This document shows positions 35,481-43,627 of a DNA stretch of 64,000 nucleotides, one piece after another. The stretch's first letter is position 1; each line of letters starts with the position of its first letter. The translations under genes and the position numbers were made by a program. Origin of the DNA: Thalassorhabdus alkalitolerans (GTDB lineage: Bacteria; Bacillota; Bacilli; Bacillales; Marinococcaceae); NCBI RefSeq assembly GCF_042656585.1, contig NZ_JBHSPG010000023.1. One strand, 5' to 3'. Under the pieces are notes generated by a model. That model was not told the origin of the DNA. It saw only the letters and a list, made by a program, of their open reading frames with translations, and did not search any database.

Positions 35481-35582
35481 GTAATGGTTAAGGTATTATT
35501 ACTTTAAACTTATAAATTATTTTTCAATTTTTTCAAATTCATGCTACTTTTTTCTAAAATTGTTGTTACAGGAGGGATACCT

Positions 35583-36752
35583 ATGAAAACGGGAGATCAC
35601 AGCCTTGTAAAAAAAATAAATAAATCTATCGTATTAAATAAGATCCAAAATAATAGTCCTATATCTCGAGCTCAAATTTCTAAGTTAACAGGTTTAAATA
35701 AAGCTACTGTTTCCAGCCTTGTTAGCGAATTATTAGAAGAACAATTCGTTCAAGAAATAGGGTCTGGCATATCCAGTGGTGGTCGTAAACCTGTTATGCT
35801 CTACTTTAATAAAAACGCAGGCTTCTCAATTGGAATTGATCTTGGTGTTAATTATGCTCTTGCTATTCTTACTGACTTACAAGGAAACATTCTTGAAAGA
35901 GAAGAAATTACTATTACTGATAAAGAACCAGCAGCTGTGTTCCAACAATTAAAAAGCTTAATTGAATCTATTGGAGTAAAATCTCCAGACTCACCCTACG
36001 GAATTATTGGTATTGGAGTTGGAGTACCTGGAATTATTAACAATGAAGGAAGAATCCTTTTTGCTCCTAACCTCGATTGGCATGGCGTACATTTAAAAGA
36101 ATATCTGGAAGAACATTTTAACGTACCAATAACAATTGAGAATGAAGCAAATGCAGGAGCTCACGGAGAGAAAATTTATGGTGGAGGGAGAGACTCTTCA
36201 AATTTAATTTACGTAAGCATCGGGGTAGGGATAGGAGCGGGTGTAGTTATAAGAGATCAGTTATATAGAGGGGCTTTAGGAATCTCTGGTGAAGTAGGTC
36301 ACTTTACAATTGAATCTAACGGTAAACGATGTGAATGCGGGAATAAAGGATGCTGGGAACTTTATAGCTCAGAAAGTGCAATAATCAACAGATTAAACCC
36401 TCACTTTTCAGACGAAGATCTTACATTAGAGGTACTAATTAAGAAAGCTCAACAAGGAAATATGGAGGTAATTAATACTTTCTCTCAAGTTGGTGAATTC
36501 GTTGGGATAGGATTAGCTAATATAATTAATTCTTTTAATCCTGAACAGATTATCATTGGAAATAGGTTCTCAAAACTAGAGAAATGGTTGCAAAATCCTA
36601 TAAAACTGGTATTACAGCAAAGGCTTCTTCCATATTTTTATGAGACTACTTCTGTTACCTTCTCAAATCAAGGTATATATTCATGCGCTTTAGGGTCTTC
36701 TGCTTTTGCAATAGAACGTTTTTTATCCGCTAACAAAGTTACAGTAGTATAA
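35583..36752 (+). CDS. xylR: Xylose repressor (ROK family)
   Basis: A 389-residue ROK-family repressor with an N-terminal winged helix (ISRAQISKLTGLNKATVSSL, residues ~25-45) and a sugar-kinase-like domain: ATP-like loop GIDLGVNYALAIL, ROK signature region EANAGAHGEKIYGGG and the zinc motif CECGNKGCWE. The ATG at 35583 is preferred over one 14 codons upstream because AGGAGGGAT directly precedes it. It is divergent from the operon it should repress, as in many Bacillaceae, with xylO between them; xylose would be the inducer. Confidence 0.93.
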   Translation: MKTGDHSLVKKINKSIVLNKIQNNSPISRAQISKLTGLNKATVSSLVSELLEEQFVQEIGSGISSGGRKPVMLYFNKNAGFSIGIDLGVNYALAILTDLQGNILEREEITITDKEPAAVFQQLKSLIESIGVKSPDSPYGIIGIGVGVPGIINNEGRILFAPNLDWHGVHLKEYLEEHFNVPITIENEANAGAHGEKIYGGGRDSSNLIYVSIGVGIGAGVVIRDQLYRGALGISGEVGHFTIESNGKRCECGNKGCWELYSSESAIINRLNPHFSDEDLTLEVLIKKAQQGNMEVINTFSQVGEFVGIGLANIINSFNPEQIIIGNRFSKLEKWLQNPIKLVLQQRLLPYFYETTSVTFSNQGIYSCALGSSAFAIERFLSANKVTVV

Positions 36753-36837
36753 AACGTCCTATGTACTAAAGTAGTTCACCTTTCTGTTATACAACCTGCA
36801 CAAACTATGAAACTTATTTTGATGCAGATGTAATATA

Positions 36838-36864
36838 TTAAAACGCTTACATTGATTTTATACT
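36838..36864 (+). promoter_or_regulatory. cre-like site overlapping a -10 region before the MsmX-type gene
   Basis: TTAAAACGCTTACA (reverse TGTAAGCGTTTTAA) matches the CcpA site core TGNAARCGNWW at 36838-36851. TATACT (36859-36864) is a likely -10 box just downstream. This placement should give glucose repression of the ATPase gene. Confidence 0.6.
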
Positions 36865-36900
36865 AGAAACATACTTACACTTTAAAAAGGAAGTGAGAAT

Positions 36901-38040
36901 ATGGCTAAAATCAAACTTAATGAGATTTATAAAATTTACGGTGGAGATGTCACAGCTGTAGAAAATTTTAATTTGGATATAGAAGATAAAGAATTTATTG
37001 TTTTCGTTGGTCCATCAGGCTGTGGAAAATCTACTACATTAAGAATGATTGCTGGGCTCGAGGATATTAGTAATGGAGACTTGGTTATAAATGGAAAGCG
37101 AATGAATGATATCCCTCCTAAAGACAGAGATATAGCTATGGTCTTCCAAAATTACGCTCTTTATCCTCATATGAGTGTATATGATAATATGGCTTTTGGT
37201 CTGAAGCTTCGAAAGTTTAGCAAAACAGAAATTAAAGAACGAGTGGATAATGCAGCAGACATTCTAGGTTTAAAAGACTATTTGAATAGAAAACCAAAAG
37301 CTTTATCTGGAGGACAACGACAAAGAGTTGCGCTTGGAAGGGCAATTGTACGAGATCCCCAAGTTTTCCTTATGGATGAGCCGCTTTCAAACCTTGATGC
37401 AAAACTACGCGTGCAAATGCGTGCTGAAATAATTAAGCTCCATCAACGCCTTCAATCTACAACGATATATGTAACCCATGACCAGACGGAAGCAATGACT
37501 ATGGCAAGTCGGATAGTCATAATGAAGGATGGAGTTATCCAACAAGTAGGTACTCCAAAAGAGGTTTATGAAAAACCAATAAATGTATTTGTTGGTGGAT
37601 TTATAGGCTCTCCGGCTATGAATTTCATTGAGGGAACATTAAAAAATAACAAATTTGTAACAGAAAACACAGAAATAACTATTCCAGAAGGAAAGCTTAA
37701 GCAATTAAAACAAGAATCTTTGCCACATAATAAATTGATTTTAGGGATAAGACCTGAAGATGTTCATGATGAGCTTGTATTTATCGATTCTTCACCAGAT
37801 TCAAAGATCACTTTAGATATTGAGGTCGCAGAGATGAATGGAGCGGAAACATTACTTAACAGTACCATAGACGGCCAAAAATTGATTGCAAAGATTGATT
37901 CCCGAACGAATATCGCTAGTGGCAGTAAATTAGAGGTTGCTTTCAATATGCATAAAGTACATTTCTTCCATCCTGATACAGAAGAAAGGCTTACTTACAC
38001 TTCCAATAAAGAAGAAAAAAAATCAGCTATAAGCGGTTAA
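36901..38040 (+). CDS. msmX: Sugar ABC transporter ATPase (MsmX/UgpC type)
   Basis: The 379-residue ATPase belongs to the shared energiser group of sugar importers. Walker A GPSGCGKST at residues 37-45, Q-loop FQNYALYPHMSVYDN, signature LSGGQRQRVALGRA near 133, Walker B VFLMDEPLSNLDAKLR near 156, His switch VTHDQTEAMT, then the C-terminal MalK-type regulatory OB domain (LGIRPEDVHDE). The importer genes on the other side of xylR lack their own ATPase, so this is the likely partner. AAGGAAGTGAG precedes the ATG. Confidence 0.92.
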   Translation: MAKIKLNEIYKIYGGDVTAVENFNLDIEDKEFIVFVGPSGCGKSTTLRMIAGLEDISNGDLVINGKRMNDIPPKDRDIAMVFQNYALYPHMSVYDNMAFGLKLRKFSKTEIKERVDNAADILGLKDYLNRKPKALSGGQRQRVALGRAIVRDPQVFLMDEPLSNLDAKLRVQMRAEIIKLHQRLQSTTIYVTHDQTEAMTMASRIVIMKDGVIQQVGTPKEVYEKPINVFVGGFIGSPAMNFIEGTLKNNKFVTENTEITIPEGKLKQLKQESLPHNKLILGIRPEDVHDELVFIDSSPDSKITLDIEVAEMNGAETLLNSTIDGQKLIAKIDSRTNIASGSKLEVAFNMHKVHFFHPDTEERLTYTSNKEEKKSAISG

Positions 38041-38078
38041 CCATAACCTTTTCTTTAAAAGATTACGTTTATTAAGAT

Positions 38079-38108
38079 AGACCCAAGAAAAGATCACTTG
38101 GGTCTTTT
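38079..38108 (+). terminator. Terminator of the MsmX-type gene
   Basis: AGACCCAAG pairs with CTTGGGTCT, followed by five T. Confidence 0.85.
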
Positions 38109-38189
38109 TATTTAGCTAGATTAGAATCAATAGAATAAGCTATACTTCCATGTAATATTTTAAAAGTTCCCCAAGAAGAAATTATCAAA

Positions 38190-38216
38190 AAAAAGGTACA
38201 ACAAAAAGTTGTACCT
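38190..38216 (-). terminator. Terminator of tyrZ
   Basis: On the minus strand AAGGTACAAC pairs with GTTGTACCTT around a five-base loop and a long T run follows. Confidence 0.85.
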
Positions 38217-38224
38217 TCCCTCGA

Positions 38225-39472
38225 TTATAATTTTATTTTAGCAAATTTACGTTTTCCTACTTGTACGATTAAGCCATTACTTAAGGTAATAACAACTCCC
38301 GTATCTTCTATTCTGTTCCCATCCACCTTGACACCTCTATTTTCAATCATACGCCGGGCTTCACTTTTAGATTTCAAAAGATCCAGCTGAACAAGGAGAT
38401 CTATTACGGATACTTCGGGGTTGCCCTCCCATTCATACTCTTGAATGACTTCTGGTGTTTTCCCTTGTTGAAAGACAGAGACAAAGTGCTGCTCTGCCTG
38501 TTCAGCTGCTTCCCTTCCGTGATACATCTCAACAATCGTTTTTCCTAATAACATCTTGGCATCTCTTGGGTGAAGCTCCCCTGACTGTACCTTGTTCTTT
38601 ATCGTTTCAACCTCAGTTGGGGATAAATTTGTAATGAGTTCAAAGTATTTGATGAGCAATTCATCTGGAATGGACATTGCTTTTCCGTACATCTCATTTG
38701 GACTTTCATCAATACCAATGTAGTTTTTCTTTGACTTTGACATCTTTTCTACACCATCAATGCCTTCCAATAGAGGCATTAACATCGCTACCTGCGGTTC
38801 TTTTTTAAACCTTTCTTGAAAGTGCCTGCCCATAAGAACATTAAAGTGTTGATCGGTTCCCCCAAGTTCTATATCACTTTCTAAAATGACAGAGTCATAT
38901 CCCTGCATGACCGGGTAGAAAAATTCATGAAGGGAGATCGGTTTACGAAATGCCATCCGCTCCTCAAAATCGTCTCTTTCAAGGAGCCGGGCAACAGTGA
39001 CCTTCCCGGCCAGGTTGATCACCTCTTCAAATTGTAAGGGACTGAGCCATTTTGAATTATAGTGAAGTTCTACTTTCTCCATATCAATTACTTTTCCAAA
39101 TTGTTCGAAGTAGGTTTTTGCATTTTGTCGTACTTCTTCATCGGTCAACTGCGTTCTGGCAACAGACTTCCCTGTAGGATCTCCGATTTTTCCAGTAAAA
39201 TCACCAATAATGAGCTGAATGGTATGGCCATTCTCTTGGAACTGTCTGATTTTATTGAGTACCACCGTGTGGCCAAGGTGAACATCTGGAGCCGAAGGAT
39301 CTAATCCAAGCTTAATTTTTAATGGCTTGCCTTCAACAATAGATTTCACCAATTTGTTTTCCAGCTCTTCGGTTGGTATTATCTCACGAACTCCCTGCAC
39401 ATAAAAATCTAATTGTCTTTGGACTTCTCTTGCCTGTTCTTCTGTTAATTGCTTTTCACTTGTACTCATCAT
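38225..39472 (-). CDS. tyrZ: Tyrosyl-tRNA synthetase, TyrZ type
   Basis: Charges tRNA-Tyr. ~415 residues, with the HIGH-like block LDPSAPDVHLGHTVVL (residues ~52-67), YPVMQGYDS and GGTDQHFNVLMGRHF for tyrosine binding, KMSKSKKN at ~230, and a C-terminal S4 RNA-binding domain (SEARRMIENRGVKVDG). HLGHT and the overall pattern fit the TyrZ rather than the TyrS branch. The ATG at 39472 follows GAAAGGAAGA. A T-box leader with a tyrosine specifier lies upstream, then a MarR gene, the same order as ywaE-tyrZ in Bacillus. Confidence 0.93.
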   Translation of the reverse strand: MMSTSEKQLTEEQAREVQRQLDFYVQGVREIIPTEELENKLVKSIVEGKPLKIKLGLDPSAPDVHLGHTVVLNKIRQFQENGHTIQLIIGDFTGKIGDPTGKSVARTQLTDEEVRQNAKTYFEQFGKVIDMEKVELHYNSKWLSPLQFEEVINLAGKVTVARLLERDDFEERMAFRKPISLHEFFYPVMQGYDSVILESDIELGGTDQHFNVLMGRHFQERFKKEPQVAMLMPLLEGIDGVEKMSKSKKNYIGIDESPNEMYGKAMSIPDELLIKYFELITNLSPTEVETIKNKVQSGELHPRDAKMLLGKTIVEMYHGREAAEQAEQHFVSVFQQGKTPEVIQEYEWEGNPEVSVIDLLVQLDLLKSKSEARRMIENRGVKVDGNRIEDTGVVITLSNGLIVQVGKRKFAKIKL

Positions 39473-39499
39473 CGTCTTCCTTTCTCTAAATAAAATATA

Positions 39500-39740
39500 A
39501 AAAACCACGCCCCTGCTAAAGGGACGTGGTTATTGTTGTACGCGGTACCACCCTTTTTGAAGAGCATGAACTGCTCTTCCACTCATTTCGTTAACGGTAT
39601 CACCCGTTCTTTGCTGCTGCACATTCACAAAGACATCTCTAGGAGGTAATTCATAGCTGCCTTTATGTCAGTTCACACCAGCCACTGACTCTCTGCAAAA
39701 GGGAGGTAGACTACTACTAAGTTCCTATCATCGATTTTTT
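39500..39740 (-). promoter_or_regulatory. Tyrosine T-box riboswitch of tyrZ
   Basis: The minus strand contains the T-box sequence AGGGTGGTACCGCG (39541-39554) and, downstream, the terminator AACCACGTCCC/GGGGCGTGG plus six T (39500-39530). The upstream Stem I region has GAACTTAGTAGTAG and a likely specifier UAC in GAAUUACCUCC (39646-39648), a Tyr codon. Uncharged tRNA-Tyr should bind and prevent termination. Confidence 0.9.
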
Positions 39741-39754
39741 TTATTTACTTTTAC

Positions 39755-40276
39755 TTAAAAGTTGTTCCCTTTAATGACTTTTCGCAACAGTTCAGAGACT
39801 TGCTTTTTTTCCTCTTCCCGTAAACTACTGACAATCTCGACTTCTCCCTGATGGAAGCGAGGATATAGCTCCTGCATGACTTCCCTGCCCTTTTCGGTGA
39901 TCGAAAGGTACGTCATACGCCTGTCGCGATTATCTGTACTTCGCTGGCAAAGATCCTTTTTCTCCAGTGTTTTCGTAATGTTGCTAACCGTCGCTTTGCT
40001 CACTGCTGAGAGTTCTGCAGCTCTTTTTGTTTCAACGCTTTTCCATACCCACAAATCATAAAGGATGGAAAACGCAGTCCAGGAGAGTCCGTAATCTGCA
40101 AGGACTTCACGCTCCATTTTATTTCTCAAGCCCTGTGCAATCCGATAAATATTTGTAACCACTGCGATAGATTCTAAATGTAACGATTCGATAGGCAGTT
40201 TCGTTAAATGATTGATCGTATCAATTTCTTCCGGAAGCAATTCACTATCATTATCAAAGGAATGGATGACGGCCAC
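39755..40276 (-). CDS. MarR-family regulator (in the ywaE position)
   Basis: The 173-residue protein has the MarR winged helix: LADYGLSWTAFSILYDLWVW, the recognition segment KRAAELSAVSKATVSNITKTLE and the wing STDNRDRRMTYLSITEKGRE. It is encoded just before the T-box and tyrZ, like B. subtilis ywaE. The start is uncertain: GTG at 40276 is the first available codon in the open frame but lacks a clear ribosome site (only ACGAGG overlapping it). Its target is unknown; the shared locus suggests a link to tyrosine or to tyrZ. Confidence 0.8.
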   Translation of the reverse strand: MAVIHSFDNDSELLPEEIDTINHLTKLPIESLHLESIAVVTNIYRIAQGLRNKMEREVLADYGLSWTAFSILYDLWVWKSVETKRAAELSAVSKATVSNITKTLEKKDLCQRSTDNRDRRMTYLSITEKGREVMQELYPRFHQGEVEIVSSLREEEKKQVSELLRKVIKGNNF

Positions 40277-40640
40277 CTCGTTTACATAATCATTAGCTAT
40301 GAAACGATTTTAGCAAAGACATTAGCAATTAACAATACAAAGATATAAATAATAAACACAAAATGCTGACAGTTTTTGATCGGCAAGGATCTAAAAACTT
40401 CGTATAATTGTTTTCGTTCACTAAACAAATGGATTCATCACCATATTTCTCAATAATAAACCTGTTGTTAATGTATTAATAACTGGAAACCATGTAACGT
40501 TGTGAACCTCAAAATTTAGTTGTCTGAACTAATAAAGTACAACCTCAATAAAAAGTTTACTAGTAAAATTAATCAAAAATTTGGAATGGAGTGTCACTTC
40601 TTTTATACATCCATAAATTATTTATATTACGGGATTATTT
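40277..40640. other. Gap between the MarR gene and the glycan island
   Basis: AT-rich, divergent promoter region. No gene, RNA or clear operator palindrome is visible. Confidence 0.5.
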
Positions 40641-40655
40641 ATTGAGGTGGCTAAC

Positions 40656-41618
40656 ATGGAAAAAAATACGCTAATTACTGGAGTTGCTGGATTTCTAGGT
40701 TCTAGCTTGGCAAAAGACCTTCTTCGTAAAGGTTTAACTGTTATTGGCTTAGATAACTTATCAACTGGCAAAATTCAGAACTTAGACAGTATTATGACTC
40801 ATCCTAACTTTTTTTACTTTTATGCAGATGTATGTTCTCCAGAAATTTTCGAGATGAAAGAACTGGTAAAAACAGAAGAGATTTATCATTTGGCTTCTCC
40901 GGCTTCACCGAAATTTTATCAAACAACTCCTTTTAAAACCATTGAAGTAAATACATTAGGAACAAAAAACATGTTGAAATTAGCAAAAAGGAACTCTGCG
41001 AAGATAGTTTATACGAGTACAAGTGAAGTATATGGAGACCCGGAAGTCCATCCTCAGAATGAGCAATATTCCGGATCAGTAAAAACCTGGGGTCCAAGAG
41101 CTTGCTATGATGAATCAAAACGTTTAGGAGAGGTATTCTGCTTTTTGTATTACACCCAACATGGGGTAAAAGTTAAGGTTGCCAGACTTTTTAACACCTA
41201 CTCGTTTGGATTAAGGAATGATGATGGAAGAGTCATCTCTAACTTTGTCACTCAGGCTATTAATAATGAAGATATAACCGTATACGGTGATGGAAAACAA
41301 ACCCGTTCCTTTTGTTATGTCTCTGATACTGTAAATGCTCTACAGTTAATGATGGAAAAAGAAGAAGCAAATGGTGAAATTATAAATGTTGGAAATCCGG
41401 ATGAATTTTCCGTTCTTGCTATAGCAAAAATGATAAAAAAATTGGCAAACAGTTCAAGTAACATTACATTTAATCCCCTACCCCTTGATGATCCTAGAAA
41501 AAGACGCCCCAATATCGATAAAGCAAAGCGATTGTTAGGTTGGGAACCAAAAGTTTCGTTAGAAGAAGGGTTGATAAATACAATAAATGCCTATCGCAAA
41601 AATAATAACAATGGATAG
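40656..41618 (+). CDS. UDP-glucuronate decarboxylase (UDP-xylose synthase)
   Basis: A short-chain dehydrogenase-type nucleotide sugar enzyme of 320 residues, expected to turn UDP-glucuronate into UDP-xylose. The NAD-binding loop is GVAGFLGSSLA (residues ~7-17). The UXS-type blocks are IYHLASPASPKFYQ, TSTSEVYGDPEVHPQ, GPRACYDESKRLGE (catalytic Tyr/Lys), SFCYVSDTV and DDPRKRRPNIDKAK. The ATG at 40656 follows GAGGTGG; a GTG three codons earlier is in frame. It is the first gene of a glycan island and ends at a clear terminator, so it is transcribed separately. Confidence 0.88.
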   Translation: MEKNTLITGVAGFLGSSLAKDLLRKGLTVIGLDNLSTGKIQNLDSIMTHPNFFYFYADVCSPEIFEMKELVKTEEIYHLASPASPKFYQTTPFKTIEVNTLGTKNMLKLAKRNSAKIVYTSTSEVYGDPEVHPQNEQYSGSVKTWGPRACYDESKRLGEVFCFLYYTQHGVKVKVARLFNTYSFGLRNDDGRVISNFVTQAINNEDITVYGDGKQTRSFCYVSDTVNALQLMMEKEEANGEIINVGNPDEFSVLAIAKMIKKLANSSSNITFNPLPLDDPRKRRPNIDKAKRLLGWEPKVSLEEGLINTINAYRKNNNNG

Positions 41619-41631
41619 TACATCCATTTTG

Positions 41632-41663
41632 ACGCCCAGCTTCCATTAAATGGGCGTTTTTTC
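41632..41663 (+). terminator. Terminator of the UDP-xylose synthase gene
   Basis: ACGCCCA pairs with TGGGCGT across 13 bases and six T follow. Confidence 0.8.
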
Positions 41664-41783
41664 TTTATAGCTTAGAAACTTAGTCAAAAATAAAACAATA
41701 CTTTGAAGCATAAAATACTGCAATTATGTCTATTGGCTTTTTTGCCCTAAAAAAATATTCCATGTGTAGGGGGAGACATATTT

Positions 41784-42365
41784 ATGAATAAGTTCGAAAC
41801 GATTACTGTAATGAGAAAAGGTGAAAAAACGTACATTAATAATCCAACAAAATTTTGTCTGATTGGGAAAGGCCATCAGGGAGCCGTTTTTAGAGTCTCC
41901 TACGATCGTTGTGTGAAAATATATGTAAAAGAAAAATATTGCACTCGTGAGAAATATGCATTAAAGGCAGCCCAGGATTATAATATAGTTCCAATCATTT
42001 ACGAAGCTGGCTCTAAATATATTGTTATGGAATATCTCACCGGCGGAACTCTGGCTGATTACCTTTTACAATATCGCACCTTTCCAGAAGAGACAGTAAA
42101 ACAAATTCTTTATATTTTTAAAATGATGGAGAAAATTGGTTTTTCTAGGATTGATGCAAAACTGCGTCACTTGCTTATGAGTAAAGAAGGTGAAGTTAAA
42201 GTTGTGGATCATGTAAATTCATTTAGAAAAAAGCATTTCTTCCCTGTTGATTTTTTTAAAGATCTTAAAAAGATTAATCTTTATGACTCATTTATAGATC
42301 AAGCCAAAAAGATTGACCAAGAGCAAATAAATAAATGGAAAAATCAAATGGATAATCAGGCGTAA
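41784..42365 (+). CDS. Small kinase-fold protein, YrzF/YbdM-like
   Basis: The 193-residue protein has a protein-kinase-like N-lobe: Gly-rich loop IGKGHQGAVF (residues 28-36), candidate ATP-binding Lys45 in CVKIY and hinge IVMEYLTGG. The C-lobe is reduced: the catalytic loop reads SRIDAKLRHLLMS (Asp124 kept, the usual Asn is His129), and the metal Asp142 sits in VVDHVNSF instead of DFG. The same pattern occurs in B. subtilis YrzF and YbdM, putative Ser/Thr kinases. The role beside glycosyltransferases is unknown; it could phosphorylate a sugar or protein. AGGGGGAG precedes the ATG. Confidence 0.75.
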   Translation: MNKFETITVMRKGEKTYINNPTKFCLIGKGHQGAVFRVSYDRCVKIYVKEKYCTREKYALKAAQDYNIVPIIYEAGSKYIVMEYLTGGTLADYLLQYRTFPEETVKQILYIFKMMEKIGFSRIDAKLRHLLMSKEGEVKVVDHVNSFRKKHFFPVDFFKDLKKINLYDSFIDQAKKIDQEQINKWKNQMDNQA

Positions 42366-42541
42366 GCATGATTATGCCTCTCAATAATAAAAAACAAAAA
42401 TTAGTGTCAAACACTTACTTATAACAATAGACTACAATAATCAGTTCAAAACCTTTTCCGTCAGCGACAAATCAATAGAAAATAACATTTAATCCAAGAA
42501 ATACTGAGTGGTGTCTAGTCTTTAACAGGGTGGGATCGAAT

Positions 42542-43552
42542 ATGTTAATATCAGTTGTTATGGCCGTGTACAATGAAGAAACTTATGTTGCTGAAGCTGT
42601 AAGCAGCATACTAAATCAAACCTATAAAAATTTTGAATTTATAATTGTAAACGACGGTTCAACTGATAACACAAAATCAATTCTCGAACAGTATAAAGAT
42701 AGTAGAATTAAAATTCTCGAATTGCCTAAAAACATAGGAGTTGCAAATGCAAGAAATATTGGTGTTAAAAACGCAATAGGAGATTGGATTGCGGTCCAGG
42801 ATGCTGATGATGTTAGTTTACCTAATCGTCTGGAAGAATGCGCATCATTTATAAAAGAACATCCCCGTATTTCAGCTGTTAGCTCGTTAATTGAGTGTAT
42901 TCCAGGATCCTCGCCACTTACAGCTGAAAAAATTGAATTTGAAGAAAATATCTATAATCGCTTTGACACTGGTGAAAAGGTGAAGGATGCTCTTTATTAT
43001 GGCTGTCCTATTTGTCATGGATCAGCAATTTTCTCGAAAGCAGTTTTTGAAAAAGTAGGCGGTTATAATTTGAGCTACAAAATAGGTCATGATTATGATT
43101 TATGGATTCAATTATCAAAAATTCTGCCTATTGAAAAACTCCCTAAAAAGCTCTACCAATTTCGCTTTAACGAAAATTCCGTCTCCCGCTCAGATGTTAA
43201 GGCAACTTGTAATGAAGTTATCTTAATTTCAAGTGTTAATATTTGCGAGTATTTAAAAATAGAACTTGACTCCCCTCCCACTATCCTTGTTTTTGGAACA
43301 GAACAAGCTAATAAAAATTTCAAAAAAAGAATTAAGCCACAAATCCCAAAAAAGTACGGGTCTTTCAATTATATAAAACATGAAAAGGCCAGTGACATAA
43401 CCAAAGCATATTCTTTATTTAGAAAAAAAAAATTTAATGCTTTACTCATGCTGGATCACGAGCAGGCCTATGAAGCTAAAAGATTCTTTAAAAGACAGGG
43501 TCTAAAAAAGAATCAAGATTTTTTTGTCGTTTGGAATATAACCAATGATTGA
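42542..43552 (+). CDS. GT2 glycosyltransferase with an extra C-terminal domain
   Basis: The 336-residue protein starts with a family 2 GT-A domain: ISVVMAVYNEETYVAEAVSS, IIVNDGSTDNTKSI, the metal motif DADD in AVQDADDVSLPNRLEE (residues ~88-103) and the acceptor block HGSAIFSKAVFEKVGG with GHDYDLWIQLS. Residues ~240-336 form a separate domain beginning ILVFGTEQANKNF and ending RQGLKKNQDFFVVWN, which looks like a small Rossmann-type fold. The same domain is on the second GT2 of this island. The sugar and acceptor are unknown. The ATG at 42542 follows GGGTGGGA. Confidence 0.85.
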   Translation: MLISVVMAVYNEETYVAEAVSSILNQTYKNFEFIIVNDGSTDNTKSILEQYKDSRIKILELPKNIGVANARNIGVKNAIGDWIAVQDADDVSLPNRLEECASFIKEHPRISAVSSLIECIPGSSPLTAEKIEFEENIYNRFDTGEKVKDALYYGCPICHGSAIFSKAVFEKVGGYNLSYKIGHDYDLWIQLSKILPIEKLPKKLYQFRFNENSVSRSDVKATCNEVILISSVNICEYLKIELDSPPTILVFGTEQANKNFKKRIKPQIPKKYGSFNYIKHEKASDITKAYSLFRKKKFNALLMLDHEQAYEAKRFFKRQGLKKNQDFFVVWNITND

Positions 43553-43627
43553 GCTTTGTCCAATTTTATCTTACACATTTTTATATCAAAATGTTGATGG
43601 TAAAAGCTTTTTGGGGGGAGATACTTA

